Of a DNA stretch of 64,000 nt, positions 46,166 through 54,426 are shown in pieces. The notes under the pieces are model-generated. The model saw only the letters and a program-made list of their open reading frames with translations. It did no database searches and was not told the DNA's origin. Source of the stretch: Euryarchaeota archaeon UBA558. Its GTDB lineage: Archaea > Thermoplasmatota > Poseidoniia > Poseidoniales > Thalassarchaeaceae. The stretch covers positions 1-64,000 of the forward strand of contig DAZE01000015.1 of NCBI GenBank assembly GCA_002507175.1. Direction: 5' to 3'. The number at the start of each line of letters is the position of its first letter. Position 1 is the first letter of the stretch. The translations under genes were made by a program, and so were the position numbers.

Positions 46166-48124
46166 TTAGCTGGAAGAGGGCATCATGTAGTGAATCTTCG
46201 TGATTCCGGAAACCGTTCCATCTGCAGCGACGGTGAAGGTGCAGTTTGCAGCGGCCCCTGAATCGTCTGTGCACTCTGCTATTGTCCCATCAGCACTCTC
46301 GCCCATGGTTCCGAGCCAACCATCGGCTCCGGTCTGGTCTTGTGCACCCCACTGGTATGTACCTGGGTTGGCAGTTATCTCCACGGACCACATCATGCCG
46401 TCCTGAGTGCCTGCACTCAATGCCCAACTTGCGTATTCTCCCTTGAAGTCCACTGCGGTGATTGAGCTATCGTCCGTGTGGACCATCAGAGTCACGGTCA
46501 CTGAGATATCGACACCGTCGATACCGTCGCAGTTCTGATCGATGCCATCGCCCTCTGGGTCATCAGCGCCGGGATAGACAGTAGCATCGTTGTCGTTGCA
46601 GTCAGCGTTGGCTCCATCGATTGTGAAGCCGTCATCATCAGCATCATCGTCCACAGTCAGGTCCATGCCTAGAGCCTTCTCGATTGCAGCTTGTGCCTTC
46701 CTTGCGGCATCCGCTGGGTCCATCCCATTGTCGAATACATCGGCCAGCATGGAGTCCACTGGACCCCAGATGGAACCCATGGCTGCATATGCCGGCGCAC
46801 CGAAGCCTCTGGCCATCTGGGCGCCGAATCCGGCAACCACAGAGTCAGTCTTGACGTCGTCGTCGTCTAGGACGGACGGCATGACTGGAAGGAGCTTTGC
46901 GGTTTTCGCGAACTCCACTTGGCTGTCATATCCGGATAGGTACTTTGTGAGGGCGACGGAAGCGCCCTTGGCGTCTGAGCTTGAGGATACTGACCAGCCC
47001 TTCATACCTACGAATGGGCTGAATGGTATCCCGAGGACGGAAAGGGGCATAACAGTGTGGCCGAAGTTGACGTTGGAGGCCTCAATGCCGCCGTATGCCC
47101 ATGGTCCTTGTATGATGAAAGCGGTCTCCCCGTCCTTGAACATGTCCTCCATGTTGCCCCAATCGCAGCCTGGCTTCAACACGGAAGGTGCACTGCCATC
47201 AGGGAGTGGGCCCGTTCCGCCCGCTGGTTGTCCGTACAGAGCCAGTTGTATGGTCTGTATTGCGGAGACGGTGCTGGCAGAGTTGATCGTCGGGTAGCCT
47301 GTCTCGTTGAAGATAGCGCCGCCATATCCGGTCAGCCACGGCCAGAACTGGTATGCCGCCTTGTATGGGAAGCAAAGTCCCCAGTGGTTGTCGGATGCCA
47401 TGCTAACTGTGACTGCAGCGCCGTAGAAATCCTCGAAGGTCCACGACGATATGTTCGTGTAATCAACGCCTACGAGATCCAATACGTCCGTGTTGTAGTA
47501 TAGAGCGAGAGAGTCGCCGGACTGGGGTAGTCCCAGAATCTGTCCATTGACAGTCACGCCAGACATGGATGTGCCATAGGCTGCGAGCTCGGCCGGCGTC
47601 ATGTATGGAGCGAGGTCCTCGATTACCGAGACTCCTCCGACGGTGTTGGCCGCAACCTCGCCAAGTGCGTCGTTCTGCAACCTGAATACATCAGGGGCTG
47701 ATCCGGCTTGTGCTGCGGTCAAGTATTGTGGTTTGAGGTCGTCGAATGGCTTGTATTGTACGTCGAGGTTGTAGTTTGGATTTGCTGCCTCGAACGCTGC
47801 AATGACGTTATTGAAGGCCTCTTCCTCGGTTGAGTCAAGCGCATAGGAGTGCCAGACTGTCAGGCTGTACGTGCAAGAGCCATCGTCTTCGACAGCAGCT
47901 GAATCATAGTTGCTTGCCTCCGAGTCCATGCATCCGGCCACCGGTGGGAAAGTGCATGATCCATCATCCACTGTTGCATCGGCGTCGTAATTCGTGGCGG
48001 TGCTGTCTGTGCAGCCTTCCACGTCGGTCGTTGTCGTGTCATCATCATCTCCGCCCAAGCATCCCGCAGCGGCCATGGAGACCATCAGCATGCTTAGCAA
48101 GAGGGACAGTATCTTGTTGTCCAT
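46166..48124 (-). CDS. Sugar ABC transporter substrate-binding lipoprotein (MalE-like) with added metal-binding and glucan-binding-like domains
   Basis: 652 residues, much longer than a usual 400-residue binding protein. The lipobox is MAAAGCLGG (Cys22). Two copies of a 23-residue unit follow: GCTDSTATNYDADATVDDG and GCMDSEASNYDSAAVEDDG, each closing in SC. The family-1 solute-binding core spans about residues 88-480 (LTVWHSYALDSTEEEAFN, TAFIIQGPWAYGGIEA). Then comes a MopE-type putative metal-binding stretch (DCNDNDATVYPGADDPEGDG, then DQNCDGIDG), and finally a beta domain with VDFKGEYASWAL and NPGTYQWGAQD that resembles CBM20/CBM48 starch-binding folds. A TATA-like element 26 bases upstream makes this the first gene of the importer operon. 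Ligand inferred: malto-oligosaccharides. Confidence 0.9.
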   Translation of the reverse strand: MDNKILSLLLSMLMVSMAAAGCLGGDDDDTTTTDVEGCTDSTATNYDADATVDDGSCTFPPVAGCMDSEASNYDSAAVEDDGSCTYSLTVWHSYALDSTEEEAFNNVIAAFEAANPNYNLDVQYKPFDDLKPQYLTAAQAGSAPDVFRLQNDALGEVAANTVGGVSVIEDLAPYMTPAELAAYGTSMSGVTVNGQILGLPQSGDSLALYYNTDVLDLVGVDYTNISSWTFEDFYGAAVTVSMASDNHWGLCFPYKAAYQFWPWLTGYGGAIFNETGYPTINSASTVSAIQTIQLALYGQPAGGTGPLPDGSAPSVLKPGCDWGNMEDMFKDGETAFIIQGPWAYGGIEASNVNFGHTVMPLSVLGIPFSPFVGMKGWSVSSSSDAKGASVALTKYLSGYDSQVEFAKTAKLLPVMPSVLDDDDVKTDSVVAGFGAQMARGFGAPAYAAMGSIWGPVDSMLADVFDNGMDPADAARKAQAAIEKALGMDLTVDDDADDDGFTIDGANADCNDNDATVYPGADDPEGDGIDQNCDGIDGVDISVTVTLMVHTDDSSITAVDFKGEYASWALSAGTQDGMMWSVEITANPGTYQWGAQDQTGADGWLGTMGESADGTIAECTDDSGAAANCTFTVAADGTVSGITKIHYMMPSSS

Positions 48125-48145
48125 GGGGCCACGGGCGCCGTAGTA

Positions 48146-48155
48146 GAATATTAAC
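48146..48155 (-). promoter_or_regulatory. TATA box of the importer operon
   Basis: GTTAATATTC on the coding strand is centred about 26 bases before the binding-protein ATG at 48124, fitting a leaderless operon promoter. It lies in the 94-base gap after the glucokinase gene. Confidence 0.5.
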
Positions 48156-48218
48156 TATCTAGGTAACGATTTGTTAGTATGATTTGGAGTCGAAAATTTC
48201 CACATTTCTATTGCATCG

Positions 48219-48971
48219 CTATTTCTTGGAGTCGTGATGCCAGCACGCAGAGCCGATGATTCCTGCTTTGTTGGAACCCGGAGCTATGGCGAGATCGGCA
48301 TTGGCCTCTATCTTATCGAACCATCCCCGTGGAGACTCGGTCACACCCCCACTCAAAAGCACAATGTCAGGGGAGGTCAAGAGTGAAATGTGTCGAATTG
48401 CTTTGCTGAGTTGCATTGCCCATTGGTCAATTGGCATGTTGTATGCCAACCTGGCCTTTTGGCTAGCATTCTCATCGAGCCTGTTACCTTTCTCGTCGTG
48501 GACCCTGCCTAATTCGATATTCCGAATTAACCTGCCCCCTTGAGACAACGCTGTTCCGATGGAGGTCCCTATCGTGATCATCAACGCCGTGTCATGGCCA
48601 CGGCAGATATCGGTGTTTCTGATCGCGTGGTAAAGTGCAGCATCTGCATCATTCAGGAGCGTATTGTTGAGTCCCAATCCATTTATTGACTCTGAGAGGG
48701 TTGTTCCCCGTACTTCATTGCCAATATTTGGGCCGTTCAATATTCTAGTGCCCAACACCACCCCCGGGAAGCCTATTCCCGCTTGATCTCCGTCGTAGCC
48801 TGACTGTCCCCTGATATTGTTGATCGAGGCGACAAGTGAAGTCAGATTGGGGAGCGGATGGTGTGGGAACTCAAGCCGATCCGACACCATTGCACCGATG
48901 GACACGTCGATGATTGCACCCTTTACTGATGACCCACCGATATCGATTCCGAGTACGTGGGCGTCAGTCAT
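48219..48971 (-). CDS. ROK-family sugar kinase, probable (polyphosphate-type) glucokinase
   Basis: A 250-residue actin-fold kinase. Phosphate 1 motif is LGIDIGGSSVKGAIID, phosphate 2 is MITIGTSIGTALSQGG and the adenosine-type motif is IVLLSGGVTES. ELGRVHDEKGNRLDENAS occupies the place of the ELGH loop of polyphosphate glucokinases, and LLNDADAAL holds the catalytic Asp. Size and motifs fit the PPGK branch better than longer ATP glucokinases, but the phosphoryl donor is inferred. The zinc-binding ROK cysteines are absent. Its first eight bases overlap the 3' end of the 4-alpha-glucanotransferase gene, so glucose released in the pathway can be captured as glucose 6-phosphate. Confidence 0.82.
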   Translation of the reverse strand: MTDAHVLGIDIGGSSVKGAIIDVSIGAMVSDRLEFPHHPLPNLTSLVASINNIRGQSGYDGDQAGIGFPGVVLGTRILNGPNIGNEVRGTTLSESINGLGLNNTLLNDADAALYHAIRNTDICRGHDTALMITIGTSIGTALSQGGRLIRNIELGRVHDEKGNRLDENASQKARLAYNMPIDQWAMQLSKAIRHISLLTSPDIVLLSGGVTESPRGWFDKIEANADLAIAPGSNKAGIIGSACWHHDSKK

Positions 48972-50313
48972 TAGACCATGGCAGGCGGCCCGACGTTTTC
49001 ACCGATTCGGAGAACCATGACCCCGTGATACGGGATATCCAATCGTCCGGGGACACCCATGTCCAGTTTCGCCTGCTGACCAATCCGGGGGTGTTCATCC
49101 TAGACGAACTGCCAAGCCCGAGGATGTCCTGAAGGGGGATGACGACGATCTCAGCGTTGGATCGCAAGAGCCTCTTGATGGCTTCTTTGTGTATTTCTGA
49201 GGACGGGCAGTCTAGCTCTTTCCTCACCTTTTCTCTCTGGTTTGGTGGTAGTTTTGAGTACCACCCTCTGAAGGTATCATTGTCGTGCGTCCCAGTGTAA
49301 GCGACAACTCTGTCTGGGACGCAGTTGATGTGATGTGGGGGCATTTCACTTCCCCAACCAAATTGTAGTATTGACATACCATGTAACCCGTACTTGTCCC
49401 TCAAACGGATTGCGTCATCACCGGCCATCCCGAGATCCTCAGCAATGACGAAATCAGCGATTCCCAAAATCGCGGACAATAGTTTGGACCCTGGTCCTTT
49501 TTTCCATGTCCCGAAAGTGGCGTCTTGCGCTTTACCCGGGATGGCCCAATACTTTGCGATTCCGATGAAGTGGTCCAATCTGATCCCAGGGGTCCTCGAT
49601 GCCGCTACTCGCATCCTTTCCCTCCACCAATCAAACTCTGTGGACTCGTGGTCCTCCCATCGATATGTGGGGTTGCCCCAGAATTGCCCACTGTGATTGA
49701 AATCATCAGGAGGGGCGCCGGACAACTCTATGGGAGACCCATCGAGTTCCACGTTGAAGAGTCCCTTGTTGGACCATACATCTGCAGAGTCGTGCGCGAC
49801 GTAAAGTGGCAAGTCCCCCATCAGGAGGATTCCACATGACTTGGCTGTGCGCTCAATTTCATTGATCGAGATAGCCAATTTCCATTGTGTGACCAATTCG
49901 TTCTCGTAGGCCTGGTAGTTTTCCATCTTCAATGATTCCAACATTTCTTCGTCCGGGTTTGAAAATAAACCCCATTGAGTCCAGCTCCTGCTGTCCTTGG
50001 ACTTCAGTATGCGATACAATGACCATGCTTCTGCCCATTGGTTGTGAGCGAGCCAATTGTCCACGTCCTCAGGTGTTGGATCTGGCATGTCCCCTGCTAG
50101 GGGGAAGAGGAGACCCGGGTCAAGTGCGAACGCTGAAGGGCTCGCGTACGGAGAGCCAACGAAATCAGGTGGGTTCAGTGGGAGTATCTGCCATATCCCG
50201 AGGCCCAGTGAACTGAACGCCCCTATTGCCTCGACACAAGCTGACCTCAGAGATCCTGGGGAGTTGTCGTGGGGGAGTGATTGAATTGGGAGCAATATGC
50301 CGCTGGTTCTCAC
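48964..50313 (-). CDS. malQ: 4-alpha-glucanotransferase (GH77)
   Basis: Amylomaltase, which transfers malto-oligosaccharide segments and frees glucose, extending short chains for the phosphorylase. It has 449 residues. GH77 features are RTSGILLPIQSLP at the start, WQILPLNPPDFVGSPYASPS, GIRLDHFIGIAKYWAIP with the nucleophile Asp, VIAEDLGMAGDDAI with the acid/base Glu, and YTGTHDNDTFRGWY with the third acidic residue. The GTG at 50313 is chosen because a TATA-like element is 24-29 bases upstream and the protein then begins at the family N terminus; the TTG at 50337 is also in frame. It is divergent from the GH57 gene and overlaps the kinase gene downstream by eight bases. Confidence 0.93.
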   Translation of the reverse strand: MRTSGILLPIQSLPHDNSPGSLRSACVEAIGAFSSLGLGIWQILPLNPPDFVGSPYASPSAFALDPGLLFPLAGDMPDPTPEDVDNWLAHNQWAEAWSLYRILKSKDSRSWTQWGLFSNPDEEMLESLKMENYQAYENELVTQWKLAISINEIERTAKSCGILLMGDLPLYVAHDSADVWSNKGLFNVELDGSPIELSGAPPDDFNHSGQFWGNPTYRWEDHESTEFDWWRERMRVAASRTPGIRLDHFIGIAKYWAIPGKAQDATFGTWKKGPGSKLLSAILGIADFVIAEDLGMAGDDAIRLRDKYGLHGMSILQFGWGSEMPPHHINCVPDRVVAYTGTHDNDTFRGWYSKLPPNQREKVRKELDCPSSEIHKEAIKRLLRSNAEIVVIPLQDILGLGSSSRMNTPGLVSRRNWTWVSPDDWISRITGSWFSESVKTSGRLPWSND

Positions 50314-50336
50314 AAACCTTTTTTGAGACGGAGGCA

Positions 50337-50342
50337 AATAAA
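50337..50342 (-). promoter_or_regulatory. TATA-like element for malQ
   Basis: TTTATT within CAATTTATTTG on the coding strand is 24-29 bases before the GTG at 50313. It supports the shorter malQ and shows that the transcript pair malQ-kinase is separate from the importer operon. Confidence 0.45.
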
Positions 50343-50428
50343 TTGGCTGTTATGACTGGTTCCTCACTATCAATTCTGTAGTGCAAAGTTGATACATTCT
50401 CATCCTCACAGGGCTAATCAACCTAGGG

Positions 50429-53400
50429 GTGATTCAATTGGATCGGGGAGTTCATGAGAACAAAAAGGGCCTGTTAACGGGATTGTTCATGGCGCTAATC
50501 ATCACTGTGATGCCCATGGGGGGCATGGTGTCCGCGGACGAGGGGGCAACTGCAAATGATGGACATGGTCCAATCAACTTGGCAATCATCCTACACATGC
50601 ATCAACCGTACTACAAGAACATCGAAACGGGATTCTACGAGCTTCCATGGGTCAGGGTACATGGCAGCCACGAATACATCGACAGCCCGGGAATTCTAGG
50701 GTTGTACCCTGGAACCAACATAACCTACAACATCGTGCCTTCACTGATCGAACAATTGGAAGACTACTCACTGCCATCAACCATGGATCTCCATCTACAG
50801 CTAGCTAGATCGAACTGGGTGACGGATTCAATGGGCTTTGCAACAGGCTACCCGACCGACCTCAGTGAGTGGGAACTATCTCAAATGATGTTCGAGTACT
50901 TCCGGATTCAGCCATGGGTGTATGACGTCGAAAGCAGTCATCCTGATCTGGGCTGGATGTCTCCGTCGAGTGAATCATACGGGGATTTGAAGGGCGGATT
51001 GGATGCTAGTGACCCGGCATTTGTCAGGAGCTATGTGCCTGTTCCGGGAGACTCTCGATCGCCCAAGTCAGGCATGATATTCCACCCACAACATCTCCTT
51101 GACGTGACAGTCCTTTTCCATCTATTCCAAAACTCCGGCCCGCTCGTTAGAGGTGAATACGACTACCTCCTGACTAAAGACGCGGTCAGCACTGAGATGC
51201 AATCCATCTTCGAAAAAAGAGCGCCCTACACAATTCACGACCTCGCCACAGTGCTGGATTATCAAAGTCAGCAGATGCTCAATGTAATGCCGCTGTACTC
51301 GAATCTCGCTAATACCTCGCAAGTTGAGCTCACTACCACGCCGAAATATCATCCAATCATGCCGCTGTTGGCGATGCCGGGATGGACATACGAAGACGGG
51401 ATACCAGTTGACAAGACCTCTTGGATGAGCGATGTGGATAATCAAGTTTCCGAGGGCCTGGATCTGTTCCAGGAGAGCACTGGTATCCGTCCAACAGGAA
51501 TGTGGCCTTCTGAACAGGCGGTATCCCAGTTGGTTGTGCCCCCCATGATATCGAATGGCATACAATGGGCGGTAAGCGACAAACAAGTACTGTCGCAGTC
51601 GGTTAAAGTCGGGGGGGGCTATCCCTCTCAAGCGTCGGCCATGGACATCACAACGCCATGGATGGTCCAATCCGGACAGGAAGAATTGATGATGGTGTTC
51701 AGGGAGACCGGGCTTTCGGACAGAATCAGCTTCACATACGGCGACATGTCAGTTGAAGACGCGGTTTCAGACTTCATTTCAGAGGTAGAAGCCAAGAGGC
51801 AGGATGTCATCAATTCTGGAGGGAATCCGGAGGATCACCTATTGACCGTCGCCGCAGATGGTGAGAATTGGCTTTTCATGAGTGGTTTTGGCAATACTGA
51901 CAACGGGAGGGCCTTCCTCCACGCTTGGTTTGATGCACTTCAGGACCATCCCACCATTAGGACCATGACGCCCGGCCAATACTTGGATGAGAAAGGGTCG
52001 GATCATCTTCCCAGGCTTCAAGAGCTTGGTACGGGATCTTGGATCCAGGGTGATCTCTCAACATGGGCTGGCGAGGAGGAGGAGACCATGGGTTGGCACC
52101 GACTCATATCTGCCCGAGATGCTTACCTCCGAGTACTGAATGATGAGCCAAATCACCCCGGTCTACCACATGCCAGGCACGCCTTGATGGCAGCTCAGGG
52201 GAGCGACTGGTTCTGGTGGTATGGCGCGGATCAAGACTCTGGAGATGATAGTCAATTCGATGCCTTATTCAGGACCCATCTCAGAACCATCTATGAGAGC
52301 CTAGGTGAAGGGTTACCCCCGGATCTGTTGGACTTGTCAGAGTTTGTTGCGACGCCTGAGAGAGAATCCTCGGGCCTCATGCAGCCGTTGTATGATGGTC
52401 TGGAATTCGAGGGAGAGTGGGGGTCCTCCGCTGTTTACGATGTTGGTTCGGAACCATCAGATCATGGCGTGACAGGGTTGGAGATAGGCTATGACTCAGA
52501 CAACATACACATGAAGATCGAGGTCGACGGGATGGAGTCGTTCCTAGCACAGAGCACAACCGGCGAAGGGACGCCCCACATCCAGATCTACATCATGGCC
52601 GCAAACGCGGTTGACAACAACGTTCCACAGGCAAACTTCCACACGTACTATGGAAAGGAACCCCTTAACATGCCGACGACCAAGATGCTATGGTTTGATT
52701 TTGGCCAATTGAGAAGCGATGGCAGAATGACGTACAACACATTCCTTTCACAGGGCAATGAGGAATGGTCCCTGTACGAGCAAGGCGCACTTGGTTTGGT
52801 CGTGGCTGATGATGTCTTTGAGGTTAGGATTCCATGGGCTTCGGCAGGTCTGGAGCCAAATGGATTCACAAGGGTCAGTGTGGTAACAAGCCTCTACGAA
52901 AGCAGGGCTGCCGGACAAGGTCAGGACATTGAGATGGCCCCTACGCCACCCCTGCAGATAACAATGCCCAACCTTGAGACTTGGGTCCGCATCCTAGACA
53001 TGGCGGACCCGCTTGGGGACGAGACCGGCGATGGAGACTACACGTATCCCCTTGCCGGCGATTTCCAACCCGGCGCGGGGTTGTTTGACCTCGAACACGT
53101 CACAATAGACCAGAGTGCGTGGAATGTCCGCTTCACGTTCAAGATGGCCGAGATAACAAATGGCTGGAACATGATGTGGGGATGGTCGCATGCGAACATT
53201 CAGATCTACGTCGACTCTGCTCCGGGGGGGAAAATCGACCTATTCCCAGGAACCTATGCGCAAACCTCCCCCGATTGGGGATGGGAATCCGCAGTCATGT
53301 TGGTAGGTGAGGCGGGCCCCGTGTATGGGATGGCCCACGACTCCTCAACGAGGATAACCACCGGAATCGACGCAAGAGGAAACCCCGAGACTGACACCAT

Positions 53401-54412
53401 AGTCGCCACAGTCTCCAAGAACATCTTGCAAGGGGACCTCGCATCATCGAGGTTCCTCATTGTAGTTGGGAGCCAAGACGGGTATGGACAGGGGAAATTG
53501 AGAGCGGTGGATGAGAATCCCTCTACTTGGGTTGCGGGGGGTGGGCACCCCCCGAATTCACAGAACCTAGAGAAGTACCACCCGACGATCTGGGACGTCC
53601 TCCTCCCAGAATCAGTGAATCAAGAGGGGATGCTGGGGTCCTATGACGTCGAAATGATGGCCTATTCCAAGCTGGAGGGTGTTGAGTTGCCACCGATCCA
53701 ACAACAGGTGTATGGGCTGAATGCAATTGGTGTGTCAGGATCATCGGCACTGTTGTCTTGGTCCACGGCCAAGGCGGGGGGGATGAGAGTCTTGGTGACA
53801 GGCGAATCAGGCACTGTAGTTGATGAGGCATGGACCTCCACAGACTCCGACAACTTGCGACTGGTAAATGGACTAGAAGCAGGGTCTACCTACACTGCAA
53901 CGGTGATGGCCGAGGGTGCATCGGAATCCATCAATTTCGTCACCAGCGACGGCTATGACCAAGATGCCCCTGAGATGCTGGGCGCCGGGTTCGGAGAGGA
54001 CTCAGGAGAGTACCAACTTTCGTTCTACACAACTGAACCGTCCTCAATCGTCTTTGAGGTCTGCACAAACGCCTCATGCACAACCATCCAGGGTGCTCAA
54101 TACCCGACGGACAGAGTTCACGATTTCACTCTCCCGATCCCCTCGGGAAATCACACCATCAGGGTCCAATACACCGACGTCTCCGGGAACAGTGGCGATG
54201 TGATTTTGATTCAGTCTGGGGATCTGGGTGAGCCCCCTCAGTCGAGCGATGGCGATAGTGGCGCCGGCCTCGATGAGGTCAATGCCCAGTCCGATGATCT
54301 CGGAGCCCTCATAATCCTCCTAGCGATTTTCGCATTGACCATACTTGCGTCATCCTTCAGGTCCAGGTCACAACCGGATAGCACCGAGATTGAGTTTGAA
54401 TCCAAGGATTAG
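50429..54412 (+). CDS. Membrane-anchored extracellular GH57 amylopullulanase-like glucan hydrolase
   Basis: A 1327-residue exported enzyme. A basic N terminus and LLTGLFMALIITVMPMGGM form the signal. The GH57 domain has the HQP motif (HMHQP, His56-Pro60), the nucleophile Glu362 in TGMWPSEQAV and the later conserved Asp in VAADGENW. Two DOMON/glucodextranase-C-like beta domains follow (LEFEGEWGSSAVYDVG and GDYTYPLAGDFQPGAG), then a fibronectin-III-like part (NAIGVSGSSALLSWSTAKAG). The C terminus is a helix (LGALIILLAIFALTILA) and a charged tail. The GTG at 50429 is used; no closer in-frame ATG keeps the signal intact. It is followed by the phosphorylase gene after 14 bases. Role: cutting starch- or glycogen-like polymers at the cell surface for the importer. 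Confidence 0.88.
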   Translation: MIQLDRGVHENKKGLLTGLFMALIITVMPMGGMVSADEGATANDGHGPINLAIILHMHQPYYKNIETGFYELPWVRVHGSHEYIDSPGILGLYPGTNITYNIVPSLIEQLEDYSLPSTMDLHLQLARSNWVTDSMGFATGYPTDLSEWELSQMMFEYFRIQPWVYDVESSHPDLGWMSPSSESYGDLKGGLDASDPAFVRSYVPVPGDSRSPKSGMIFHPQHLLDVTVLFHLFQNSGPLVRGEYDYLLTKDAVSTEMQSIFEKRAPYTIHDLATVLDYQSQQMLNVMPLYSNLANTSQVELTTTPKYHPIMPLLAMPGWTYEDGIPVDKTSWMSDVDNQVSEGLDLFQESTGIRPTGMWPSEQAVSQLVVPPMISNGIQWAVSDKQVLSQSVKVGGGYPSQASAMDITTPWMVQSGQEELMMVFRETGLSDRISFTYGDMSVEDAVSDFISEVEAKRQDVINSGGNPEDHLLTVAADGENWLFMSGFGNTDNGRAFLHAWFDALQDHPTIRTMTPGQYLDEKGSDHLPRLQELGTGSWIQGDLSTWAGEEEETMGWHRLISARDAYLRVLNDEPNHPGLPHARHALMAAQGSDWFWWYGADQDSGDDSQFDALFRTHLRTIYESLGEGLPPDLLDLSEFVATPERESSGLMQPLYDGLEFEGEWGSSAVYDVGSEPSDHGVTGLEIGYDSDNIHMKIEVDGMESFLAQSTTGEGTPHIQIYIMAANAVDNNVPQANFHTYYGKEPLNMPTTKMLWFDFGQLRSDGRMTYNTFLSQGNEEWSLYEQGALGLVVADDVFEVRIPWASAGLEPNGFTRVSVVTSLYESRAAGQGQDIEMAPTPPLQITMPNLETWVRILDMADPLGDETGDGDYTYPLAGDFQPGAGLFDLEHVTIDQSAWNVRFTFKMAEITNGWNMMWGWSHANIQIYVDSAPGGKIDLFPGTYAQTSPDWGWESAVMLVGEAGPVYGMAHDSSTRITTGIDARGNPETDTIVATVSKNILQGDLASSRFLIVVGSQDGYGQGKLRAVDENPSTWVAGGGHPPNSQNLEKYHPTIWDVLLPESVNQEGMLGSYDVEMMAYSKLEGVELPPIQQQVYGLNAIGVSGSSALLSWSTAKAGGMRVLVTGESGTVVDEAWTSTDSDNLRLVNGLEAGSTYTATVMAEGASESINFVTSDGYDQDAPEMLGAGFGEDSGEYQLSFYTTEPSSIVFEVCTNASCTTIQGAQYPTDRVHDFTLPIPSGNHTIRVQYTDVSGNSGDVILIQSGDLGEPPQSSDGDSGAGLDEVNAQSDDLGALIILLAIFALTILASSFRSRSQPDSTEIEFESKD

Positions 54413-54426
54413 GGGGTTGTCTCGAC

